From positions 1-64,000 of the forward strand of contig NZ_JASCTH010000037.1 in NCBI RefSeq assembly GCF_030009775.1: a stretch of DNA of 64,000 nucleotides, written 5' to 3'. Source of the DNA: Actinoplanes sandaracinus (GTDB lineage: Bacteria; Actinomycetota; Actinomycetes; Mycobacteriales; Micromonosporaceae). This document shows, piece by piece, positions 38,754-48,200 of the stretch. Position numbers and translations under genes: made by a program. Every line of letters begins with the position of its first letter. Positions within the stretch are counted from its first letter, which is position 1. The notes under the pieces are model-generated. The model ran no database searches. It had not been told where the DNA came from and was given only the letters and a program-made list of their open reading frames with translations.

Positions 38754-41700
38754 ATGCCCATCAGCTCGGCTCGCCCCGATGACCTGAACGCCTTCGCCGC
38801 GAAGAGTCGCGCCTCCGATGAGGCCCTGCGCGGGCACCACACGAAGCTCATCGCGGTCTACCGCGAGTTCCTCGCAGGAACGAGCTGGGGACACTTCGAT
38901 GCCGACTCGTTGCTGCGGGGGCTCGATCGTTACCTCGACCTCAACGAGGTCGACGCGCAATGGGTGGTGCAGATCGCGGCGGCGTTCCAGGCCGCCGGAG
39001 GCAGCGGGAACATGTCCCGGCTGCCGGATGCGGCGATCAAGGCGAGCCTGCGGGGCGCCGGACTGAGCGGCGGCCGGGCGTCGGTCACCTTCGACGATCC
39101 GGTGGCCTACGGCATGCCTCCGACCACTGGCTACACCAATGACCCGGTCAACACCGCCAGCGGCAACTTCATCCAGGTGGAGGACGACCTGTCGTTCACC
39201 GGCCTGGTGGAGGGAATGCGGTTCACCCGTACGTACAACAGCCGCTCGGACCGTGCGGGTCCGTTCGGTCCCGGCTGGTCGTCGTGGGCGACGGCGAGGT
39301 TGCGTCCCCGCCCCGACGGCATGGAGTACGAAGGACCGGACGGTCAGCGGGCCGTGTTTCCCCGGATGGGGGCGGGTTACGGCCGGGTGCTCGGGGTCAA
39401 CGCACTGGTGGAGGCGCTGCCGTCCGGGTGGGTGCTGCAGTGGTTCGGCGGGGGACGATGGGAGTTCGACGCCGCCGGGCTGCCGGTGCGCGCCGACCGT
39501 GGGCCCGGCACGGCGATCTGGTTGCGGCACGACGACGACGGGCAGCTCGTCGAACTCACGCACGCGGCCGGCAAGCGCCTCAGTGTGGCCTGGGACGGTG
39601 CGCGTATCACCTCGCTGGCGTGCTCGGACGGCCGCCGCGTCTCCTACCGCTACGACCCGGCTGGACACCTGGTGGAGGTCGAAGGCGCGACGGGTACGAG
39701 GTGCTACGACGTCGACGACAACGGCCGCCTGGTCTCGGTGACCGACGCCGACGGCGTGGCCGAGGCGGTCAACACCTACGACGCCGTCGGCCGGGTGATC
39801 GAGCAACGGTCCCGGTTCGGTCGGCGCACGCTTTTCGCTTACCTGCCGGGTGGGGTCACCGTCACCAGTGACGACGTCGGAGGCCCCACAAACACCTACA
39901 TCCATGACCGGGTCGGCCGGCTGCTCGCCGTCATCGACGGCCACGGCGAGCGGTTCACCATGAACTACGACGACTGGGGCAACCCCGTCGCGGTGACCGA
40001 ACGCAACGGTGCGGTGACGGTGCAGGAGTGGGACGGCCGGGCCCGCCTGGTCCGGAGGGTGCTGCCCACCGGCGCCGAGTTCACCTTCTCCTACGACGAC
40101 GCGGACCGGGTCGTGGAGGTCGCCGCATCCACCGACGCGGTCACGCGGTACCGCTACGAGGGCGAGGAGCGCACCCCGTCGGAAATCGTCGACGCAGAGG
40201 GCGGAGTCACGGAGCTGACCGTCGCCGGTGGCCTGATCAAGCGAATCAGCGACCCAGACAGCGTCGAGCTTCGATTCGCGTTCGACCGAGACGGCAATGT
40301 CGTCGCCGCCACCGACGCCGACGGGCAGACCGCCCGTTTCGACCGCGACCCCGCCGGACGGATAACCGCCACCATCACCCCCTCCGGCTGGCGCACCACC
40401 TTCGCCTATGAGGCACAAGGAAAACCGCTCGAACGACGCGACCCGATCGGCGCGGTCTGGCGTTACGGACACACCCCAGGCGGGCGGATGACGAGCGTGA
40501 CAGACCCGACCGGCGCCCGGGAGGAGATCCACTACGGCGAGCACGGCAACTCGGCCGCCTTCGTCGACGCGCTCGGTCACGCCACCAGCAGCCGCTACGA
40601 CACCTTCGGCAACCTGATCGGGATGGTCGCCCCGGACGGCGCGAAGTGGGAGTTGGGTTACGACGAGCTGTCCCGTCTGACCAGTCTTGCGGACCCGGCC
40701 GGTGCGATGTGGCTGCGCGAGTACGACGTCAACGGCAACCTGACCGACAGCATCGACCCGGTCGGCACGCGCCACACAACCACCTTGGACCTGGCCGGTC
40801 GGGTTGTTGCCGTCAGTGATGGGGCTTTCTCCAGCACCTTTGACCTTGATCCGCTGGGCCGCGTCCTTGCTCACCGCCGTGCGGACGGTAGCCAGACACG
40901 CACCAGCTATGACCGATGCAGCCGGCCGACCACGGTGGAAGACCCTACCGGAGCGATCACCCGCACCGAGTACACCCTCGCCGGACGAATCCGTCGCGTC
41001 GCGTCGCCGTCGGGCCGGGTGGTGGAGTACGAGTATGACCGATGCGGCCGTCTAGCCGCCCGGATCAACGGTGCGGGTCGGCGCTGGGAGCACCGGTATG
41101 ACGCCGACGGCGGGCTCACCGAGCGGGTCTCACCCGGGGGAGATGTCGAACGTTTCAGCTATGACGCCGCAGGCCGGCTAGTGGAGTCGACGACCACGGG
41201 TCAAGGGACGACCCGCTACGGGTACGACGCCGCGGGCCGCGTGGTGTCGATCACCGATCGGGTCGCGGGCCTCCGCCGATTCAGCTATGACCCTGCGGGA
41301 CGGCTCGTCGAAGCGATCGACGCGAACGGCGGTACCACCCGCTACTCCTACAACGAACGCGGTTGGCCGATCGAGATCGTCGACCCCATGGGCGGCACGG
41401 TCACCCGCCGCTACGACGAGGCCGGCCGGATCGTCGCCGAGACCGACGCCCTTGGCCGGACCGCTACCCTGACCTACGACGCCGCAGGGCGGCTGACCGA
41501 GCACGTCGACGGAGCCGGCAACCGGATGCGGTGCTCCTATGACACCGCCGGCCGGGTCAGCGCGTTCGGCCCGGTGGGCCGGCCGCCGGTCACGATCGAG
41601 CGCGACGCGCTCGGCCGGGCCGTCGTGATCGACGAGCCCGGGTCCTTCCGCCACCGACTGTGCTGGGACCCTGCTGGGCGGCTGGTCGAGCGGCACCGCG

Positions 41701-43931
41701 ATGGGCTCGCCATGCGGTGGCGCTACAACGAGGATGGGGACCGCTCCGAGATTGGCTACCCGGACGGTACCGAGACCACGTACACCTACGACCCGGCCGG
41801 TCTCGTCACCGGCCTACACCACCCCGCGCTGGGCACCGTCGAGCTGGAGCGTGACCTGTCGGGGCGACTGGTGGGGGCCACGGGCGACGGCATGCGTGCC
41901 CGCTGGCGCTACGACAATGGCGAGCTCACGGGCTACGAAGTCGAGACCGGCGGCAAGCGGCGGGTGACGGAGCTGACGCGCGACGCGCTGGGGCGCGTCG
42001 CCTCCGGGGCCATAGATGGCGATGTTCAACTCTTTTCGTACGACGCTGCCGGCCTGATGACATCCGCCGCCATCCCCGCCGGCGCGTTCGCCTTCACCTA
42101 CGACTCCAACGGTCGGCTCGTGCACGAGGCTTCTCCGGCCGGGACCGTTGAGTACCGACACGATGTCGCCGGGCAGCTGATCTCCCGGCGACAGGCGTCC
42201 GTCGTGACTACGTATGAGTACGACGGTTCAGGCCGACGGGTGTCGGAGACCGAAGCCAGCTCGGACAGCGACGACAGCGTGGGCTCTGACGACGCCGACG
42301 AATTCGCGCCTGAAGCCGTTGTCGACGCTCTCGGCGAACTGGCTGAGGTCAACGGGACACCGCTGCTGTGGGACACCGCGGATCCGCTCACGCCGTTGTG
42401 CTGGATGGGCGGGAAAGCAGTGATCGGCAACGGCTCACCCTGGGGGTTGGCCGGCGCCGAGGAGATTACTTGGCTGGCGCCCGACTGGCAGGGCACGATC
42501 GGCGAGGCGCGCGATCCCTGGGGCGCGGCCGCCCCGACTCCATCGGGCACTGTCGCCACCGCGGCGCCGCGATTGGGCTACCGGGGTGAGGTCGAATTCG
42601 GCGGGCTGATTTGGCTCCGCAACCGGGTCTACGACCCTGCGACCCGTTCGTTCCTGCAGCCGGACCCACGTCCGCCCGTGCCCGGTACCTCCTGGGCTGC
42701 CAACCCTTACCACTACGCCGGCAACAACCCCATCAACCTTGTCGACCCCCTCGGCCTGCGGCCCGTCAGCGACGCCGAACTCCGCAAGCACCGCGACCAG
42801 ATGGGACACAACCTCTGGGAACGCGAGGCACCCAACTGGCTACAAGACAATTGGGACACCGTCGCCGTGGGCGTCTTTGGCTCCTCAGGCCTACTGCTCA
42901 GCGATAACGGCCGGAAGATTGCCGGGGAGTCGCTCGACGGATTCACGCAACGTGCCCACGACGTTGCGGACTTGTTCGCAGTGGTCACGCAGGATCGCCA
43001 TCTCGGGGGTCGACCCGTATCTCAGGCAGAGCGGGATGACATAGCCGGGAGGGCTCCTGGGGCACTCTCCACCGTGAACAGGCTGGTGACGAGCTACTTG
43101 AAGGGCGTCTGGGTCGACGGCGCCTGGGGAACCGTCAAGAGCCTGTATGGCATGGTGAACTTCACGGACTGGGAGACGTTCAGTACGTCGTGGATCGGTT
43201 TGGGCAAACTCGCACTTGCGCTCAACCCGTTGACGACGGCTGTAAACGAGTTCACTGACCTTCCCGGGCTCAAGCGTGGCGAACTCGGCAGGACCCTGGT
43301 GGACACCGGCAAATCGCTGCTGGCGTGGGATACCTGGAAGGAAGACCCCGCTCGGGCATCCGGCCAAGTGGTGTTCGGCGTCGTCGAGGCGGTCCTGGGC
43401 ACCAAGGGGGCCGGCGCGGCGGCCAAGGCGGCCAAGGGGGCCGGCGCGGCGGCCAAGGCGGCAAGCGCGGTGGTTAGGAAATTGGAGACCACAGGGCTTG
43501 GCGCGAAGTACATCGCGAAACTTACGCCAGCGCAGCAGGTCAATGTATTAAGGGCGCTGGACAGATGGAATGTGGATGCGTCCGGTAAAAACCAGGGTGT
43601 CACACACATCATTGATTACGCTAGCGGATCTGGTGGGCCTGGCAAGACCAACCGCCTCGCGAAGCTCGAAGAGTACACTGGACGCGGGCCCTTCGACGTG
43701 AATGATCCGAATGTAATAACAGAAGTCACGACCGCGCTGGATGGCCTTGTGGCCAACGTGCCGCCGGAGGGGGTTCGAGTGCTAGGTGAAAAGACGGCGT
43801 ACTTCGTTGCAAAGGATGGATCATCTCCGCCTTGGTCGGCTGGACAGAAAGGCATTTCTGTCCTGAAGTACAAGGGTCGGATATCTACATTCCAAAATGG
43901 GGACTTCAAGAAATTCACCAAACTCTCATGA
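38754..43931 (+). CDS. RHS/YD-repeat polymorphic toxin
   Basis: The 1725-residue protein has a helical N-terminal export-like domain (1-100), then a DUF6531-like entry (DPVNTASGNFIQVEDDL). Some thirty YD repeats of the xxYDxxGRL type run to about 1210. The RHS core YRGEVEFGGLIWLRNRVYDP ends at NPINLVDPLGL near residue 1331, where such proteins are usually processed. The remaining 395 residues hold a helical linker and an unrecognised tip from about 1595 (GVTHIIDYASGSGGPGKTN to the end). Base composition falls at the tip. The absence of a Sec signal and the WXG-type neighbours suggest type VII export. Confidence 0.92.
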   Translation: MPISSARPDDLNAFAAKSRASDEALRGHHTKLIAVYREFLAGTSWGHFDADSLLRGLDRYLDLNEVDAQWVVQIAAAFQAAGGSGNMSRLPDAAIKASLRGAGLSGGRASVTFDDPVAYGMPPTTGYTNDPVNTASGNFIQVEDDLSFTGLVEGMRFTRTYNSRSDRAGPFGPGWSSWATARLRPRPDGMEYEGPDGQRAVFPRMGAGYGRVLGVNALVEALPSGWVLQWFGGGRWEFDAAGLPVRADRGPGTAIWLRHDDDGQLVELTHAAGKRLSVAWDGARITSLACSDGRRVSYRYDPAGHLVEVEGATGTRCYDVDDNGRLVSVTDADGVAEAVNTYDAVGRVIEQRSRFGRRTLFAYLPGGVTVTSDDVGGPTNTYIHDRVGRLLAVIDGHGERFTMNYDDWGNPVAVTERNGAVTVQEWDGRARLVRRVLPTGAEFTFSYDDADRVVEVAASTDAVTRYRYEGEERTPSEIVDAEGGVTELTVAGGLIKRISDPDSVELRFAFDRDGNVVAATDADGQTARFDRDPAGRITATITPSGWRTTFAYEAQGKPLERRDPIGAVWRYGHTPGGRMTSVTDPTGAREEIHYGEHGNSAAFVDALGHATSSRYDTFGNLIGMVAPDGAKWELGYDELSRLTSLADPAGAMWLREYDVNGNLTDSIDPVGTRHTTTLDLAGRVVAVSDGAFSSTFDLDPLGRVLAHRRADGSQTRTSYDRCSRPTTVEDPTGAITRTEYTLAGRIRRVASPSGRVVEYEYDRCGRLAARINGAGRRWEHRYDADGGLTERVSPGGDVERFSYDAAGRLVESTTTGQGTTRYGYDAAGRVVSITDRVAGLRRFSYDPAGRLVEAIDANGGTTRYSYNERGWPIEIVDPMGGTVTRRYDEAGRIVAETDALGRTATLTYDAAGRLTEHVDGAGNRMRCSYDTAGRVSAFGPVGRPPVTIERDALGRAVVIDEPGSFRHRLCWDPAGRLVERHRDGLAMRWRYNEDGDRSEIGYPDGTETTYTYDPAGLVTGLHHPALGTVELERDLSGRLVGATGDGMRARWRYDNGELTGYEVETGGKRRVTELTRDALGRVASGAIDGDVQLFSYDAAGLMTSAAIPAGAFAFTYDSNGRLVHEASPAGTVEYRHDVAGQLISRRQASVVTTYEYDGSGRRVSETEASSDSDDSVGSDDADEFAPEAVVDALGELAEVNGTPLLWDTADPLTPLCWMGGKAVIGNGSPWGLAGAEEITWLAPDWQGTIGEARDPWGAAAPTPSGTVATAAPRLGYRGEVEFGGLIWLRNRVYDPATRSFLQPDPRPPVPGTSWAANPYHYAGNNPINLVDPLGLRPVSDAELRKHRDQMGHNLWEREAPNWLQDNWDTVAVGVFGSSGLLLSDNGRKIAGESLDGFTQRAHDVADLFAVVTQDRHLGGRPVSQAERDDIAGRAPGALSTVNRLVTSYLKGVWVDGAWGTVKSLYGMVNFTDWETFSTSWIGLGKLALALNPLTTAVNEFTDLPGLKRGELGRTLVDTGKSLLAWDTWKEDPARASGQVVFGVVEAVLGTKGAGAAAKAAKGAGAAAKAASAVVRKLETTGLGAKYIAKLTPAQQVNVLRALDRWNVDASGKNQGVTHIIDYASGSGGPGKTNRLAKLEEYTGRGPFDVNDPNVITEVTTALDGLVANVPPEGVRVLGEKTAYFVAKDGSSPPWSAGQKGISVLKYKGRISTFQNGDFKKFTKLS
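43402..43461 (+). repeat. 30-base tandem repeat in the toxin linker
   Basis: Two copies of a 30-base unit encode KGAGAAAKAA twice, just ahead of the toxic tip. It forms a flexible Ala/Lys/Gly linker and is a likely site for recombination that swaps toxin tips. Confidence 0.8.
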
Positions 43932-44443
43932 CTCTTCATATTATGTACGATATGAGGGTAAGCAAGATTGAGCCGTGGGCGGAATTTAATGAGTACGAAG
44001 GGCAGTTGGAGGGTGAGGTTGCGAACACGTTACTTACGTGCCATGTGGTAATGAATAGCGGGGAGTTATGGCGGCAGATCAGCATCGGCGACGTGGTTCG
44101 CATTGATTTGTGGCTTGAACGGAGCGGATCTATCGGCAAGTCGTTGGCGAAAGATGCGGCGGAGTTGGTGCAGCTAGAAGGAGTCCAGTACCGCGCGACA
44201 GGTGAAGTTGTCGCCTCAGTAGGCGAGGAAGTGCTCCTAGCTACCGACCCGCAATTGCGGGTCGATCTGGACATTCCCAGCACGATGGCCTTTGCGCTTC
44301 CACGCTTGGGCGAATCGATCGAAGTATCGGGGACTCTGCGCGCGGAACTTGCGGAAGACTGGCGTCCCGGTCCCGGTCCCGTTCCTCGGGGCCGGGTGCA
44401 GCAGCATTCTCGTGTTCCCCAGCGTGAGCTTCGCTCTGGGTGA
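43928..44443 (+). CDS. Candidate immunity protein for the RHS toxin
   Basis: The 171-residue protein starts at ATG 43928, overlapping the toxin stop as ATGA, the usual arrangement for an immunity gene. It has no signal peptide or membrane helix and is rich in acidic residues and beta-strand pattern. No known immunity family is recognised. Homology-like order fades after TLRAELAEDW (about residue 148); the last 23 residues are Pro/Arg-rich and run into a decayed transposon, so the natural C-terminus may have been replaced. The gene is clearly AT-richer than its neighbours, especially at 43925-44060, in keeping with recent acquisition with the toxin tip. Confidence 0.72.
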   Translation: MTLHIMYDMRVSKIEPWAEFNEYEGQLEGEVANTLLTCHVVMNSGELWRQISIGDVVRIDLWLERSGSIGKSLAKDAAELVQLEGVQYRATGEVVASVGEEVLLATDPQLRVDLDIPSTMAFALPRLGESIEVSGTLRAELAEDWRPGPGPVPRGRVQQHSRVPQRELRSG

Positions 44444-44499
44444 TCTTTTCGGCCAGCGTCTGACAGGCCTGCTCTACTGGACTCGCCCAGCTGATCGCA

Positions 44500-45180
44500 G
44501 CAATGCTCCGGGTCGGCCGGGAGGTTCCGGGCGTGCCAAGGTCATCGCCGCGCGGTGTCATGCCCATGACTGGGACGACCAGAACGCCCGCGACGCTTTT
44601 GGCTGGTCAACGACATGATCATCGCCTCGGCAGGTGCCAGATTCTGGAAACACCGCTTACAAGACCGGTGAGGCCCGCGCCACCCTGGCCGAGGCCGGGC
44701 GAACGGCGATCATTAAACCTGCACCCTGCCCCTGCGCTCGGCCGCGCCCGGTGGATACACGATCGACGAGCTCACCGTTGATGAATTGGCCGGAACCGTG
44801 ATCTGCCCGACCGGGTAACCCGCCGGTTGACGGCAAACGCACCGGCATCTTCGGTGCCGGCTACTACCGGCCGATGGTCGAACGCTCCATTGGCCGGCTG
44901 ATCGGAGCAAAAGCCCGCTGTTGGAACTGCGATACCGCGGCACCACCGCGAACGCCTGGTGGCTACACGCACCTGCATCGCCGACCTCAACCCGCGCCGC
45001 CTGCTCAACCGCGGCGTCGCCTGGCAGCCCACCGGCTGGGCCCTCGCCTGAGGCTCACCCAGACCAGCGCCTCCCTGACCGCACAACCCGCCATAGATCG
45101 CTCCAACGATGGGAAGGCATCCTCGCAGTCCTCAAACGCGGTGACCTACGGCGGCCAGACGGCCACTTGAGAAACCTTCC
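44500..45180 (+). pseudogene. IS1182-like transposase remnant
   Basis: Fragments in successive plus-strand frames match a DDE transposase of the IS1182 type: YKTGEARATLAEAGRTAIIKP, GGYTIDELTVDELAGTVICP, YYRPMVERSIGRLI and LELRYRGTTANAWWLH. Stops and frameshifts separate them and the N-terminal two thirds is missing. It fills the gap between the toxin/immunity pair and the FtsK-type gene. Confidence 0.7.
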
Positions 45181-45221
45181 CCGTCACCTCTGTCCTGCCT
45201 CCTGGAGGAAACCGGGATTGT

Positions 45222-48200
45222 TCAGTGGTCTTCTAGCCTAATCGGTGGTCGGTACCCGATAAGCGGCGCTGCGACCTGGATCATGTCGAGTTCACCGTTG
45301 TTCGCAGCGTAGCCGCGTCCGATGGTCATTCGGACTGGGGTGCGACGGGGAAGGGTTACGCCGAGTAGGTCGCCGTCCAGGTCGACGTTCGGCCGTAGCA
45401 GGAGTCCTGTTTTGGAGCGCCGGACGGTCGAGGTCCAGTGCCCGTACAGCGTCCTCAGCGAGTCGGAGCGTCCCGCGGCGATCACATGCAGGTCGGGGCG
45501 GCCAGAGGAGAACAGGCCCGCGATCGCGCTGTCCGCGTCGTCGAAGCTCTCGGCGTCATCGATCAACACTACTACGGGGCCGGTGACGGTTCGGATGGAC
45601 GCGAACACTGCCGTAGCCTCACCGCCGGCCGTCGCGAAGCGGTCCAATGCAGGGCACTCCCGCAGTGGGCACCGGCGCCCGCCGGTAGCGACCAGATGCA
45701 GTTCGCCGCCCTGTTGCCCGGTGCGCAGCGATGCGGCGATGGTCCACAAGGCGAGACTCTTCCCGGACCGCGCCGGCCCGGTCACCAGAGCGTGATCACC
45801 CTCGTACAGTTCCAGGTGGGCGACCCCCAGGTCGGACTGGCGCATCCCGATCGGGATGCGCCACGGTTCACTGGTCAGGTCGCTGATCGCACCGAGCGAC
45901 GCGAACGACACCTCGGCCGGCAGCATGCCGATCGGGCTCGCCAGGCGGGTCGCTTGCGGGTACCGCGCGGCGACGGCGGCGACCGCTGCCATCAGCGACG
46001 GTGTGGGCCGCCCGAACTGGATCTGCAGCCCGCTCGGCACCATGACGGCCCGCCCCGGTATCGGCTGCGGAACGTTCTTGCGGGTCAGGCCGGCGGACAC
46101 GTAGTCGTAGGGGTCGGGCAGCCGGAACAACCACTTGTGGGTCGTGACCGACATCCAGGCGTTGGGGGCGGTGTTGAGCCGGTCCGCCGTCACCGCGAAC
46201 GAGATGCCCATGTCCGTCCCGTCGGCGTACACGCGGGTCACCTCGTCGATCAGTTCCAGCCCTTCGGTGTCGTCGAACTCGGCGCGCATGGCGGAGAGAT
46301 TGTCGATCAGGACGAGGGTCCGTCGGCGTGGTGCTCCGCCGCGCCGGCGGTCGAGCTCAGCGCGCAGGTGCCGGACCAGCCGTACCTGCCGCTCGCGGTC
46401 ATCGGCGAGGATCACCGATCCGGTGTGGGGCAGTCCTTCCAACGCCTTGAGGTCGCCGGCTCCGAAGTCGAGCGCGTACACCTCCAGTTCCTCCGGGGAG
46501 AGCACGGTGGCGAGGCTGAGCGCCAGGTCGGCGAGGGCCGTCGTCGTACCGCTGCCGGGGATGCCGAAGATCAGCAGGTTGCCCTCCACAGGGTCCCAGC
46601 CCGCGGGGTATTGGGTCTGCCGGCGGGGATCGTCGGCGAGCGCTACGACGGCCCGTGCCGCACCCGGTGTTGGAACGGCAGCGGCTACCAGGTCGGCGAC
46701 GTCGATGTGCGCCGGCAGCGGCTCCGGCCACGGACGCCGGGGCGGCGGGATGTTCTCGGCCCGGTTGGCCGCGATGGCGGCGTCCACGAGACGCGCCAGG
46801 TCCGACCTTTGCGGCTCCGGGTTGCCGGCCGGGTCCACCGCGCTGCCCGCCTCCTCGATCTTCGGGCGGAGTGCCGGCCCGAACACGAAGGGCGCGACGT
46901 CGACGGCTGTGTCGGCGTTCTCGTCGGTCACGCAGGTGACCAGGGCGGTCTGGATGGGCACGATCTCGCCGGGGCCGAGCCGGATGTAGGCCCGTCCGGG
47001 CAGGTGCCGGCTCAGTGCCGCCGCGTCGGGCCTGTCGATGACGTCGACGGAGTCGGCAGCGTCCTGCACGCGCAGGGCGATACGCAGGTTGGTGTTCGTC
47101 CGGATGTTGTCGTTGATCGCGCCTGCCGGTCGCTGCGTCGCCAGGATCATGTGTACGCCGAGCGTGCGACCTCGCTGGGCGACGCTGACGAGCGAGGAGA
47201 GGAACTCCGGGTTCTCCTTCGCCAGCGTCGCGAACTCGTCGATCACGACGACCAGCCGGGGGAGAGGCTCCGGGAGATGAAGCGCGAGGTACTCCTGCAG
47301 ATTGTCCGCTCCGGCGGCGCGCAGCGTCCGCTCCCGATACTGGACCTCGGCTTCCAGGGACTGCAATGCCCGTTCGGCCAGTTGCTCGTCGAGGTCGGTG
47401 ACCATGCCGACGGTGTGCGGCAGTCGCGCGCATTCGTCGAACGCGGCGCCGCCCTTGAAGTCCATGAGGATGAACGTCAGGTGCGTCGGATCGATGCGTA
47501 CGGCCAGCGCGGCGACCAGACTGCGCAGCAGTTCGCTCTTGCCCGAGCCGGTGGTGCCACCGACGAGACCGTGCGGCCCGTCACGGACGAGATCGAGGTT
47601 GAAGACGCCGCGTTCGGTGACGCCCAGTGGCGCCACCGGTCCGGCGGTGGGCCCGGTGAGCCGCCATTGTTTGCGGATCGACTCGGCATCGATTCGTTCC
47701 ATCTCCAGCAGCGGCAGCAACCGTACGCTGTCGGGTAGTCCGGCGCCGGGCTGGTGCAGTTCGGGGTCTTCGAACCGGGCGAGGTTGCGCGCGCAGGTGC
47801 GGGCGGTCGGCACCGCAAGACCGGCGAGGAGGACGTCGCCGATCTCGGCGCCCTCCTCGGGTCGGCGGACGATAGCGTCGCCGTCTGAATTCAGGACCTC
47901 GATGATGGTGTTGCAGGCGGCCGGCAGACGGTCCGCGGAGGAGGAGACCACGATCCCCGCGACCGGCACCGTGGCCGCGGCCGAGGCGTGGTGTCCTCGG
48001 TCGTCGGCGGCGCTCAGCAGATCCCGGGCGGGCGCGTTCTTGCCTTCGGTGAGAACGTCAGAGTCGAGGACGACCAGCACGGTTCCTGTCCCGGCGCCGC
48101 CGGCGAGCGCGCGGAGAAGCGTGTCGCTGGTGTCACGCTGGGCGGACAACCACCTGTCACCGCCGCTGGTGCCGCGGGTGTGCGGCAGCCATTTGCACCA

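Noticed and set aside
38541..40874. 777-codon minus-strand frame opposite the RHS gene
   Set aside because: It mirrors the YD-repeat periodicity of the real gene and lacks any domain or start signal.
39100..42750. Regular repeats suggestive of CRISPR or tandem arrays
   Set aside because: The periodicity is at protein level (YD/GR repeats of the RHS shell); nucleotide copies diverge and the frame is open throughout.
45438..47738. 766-codon plus-strand reading frame opposite the FtsK-type gene
   Set aside because: Composition is typical of antisense frames (Arg/Gly/Val/Asp repeats) and the opposite strand carries clear Walker motifs.
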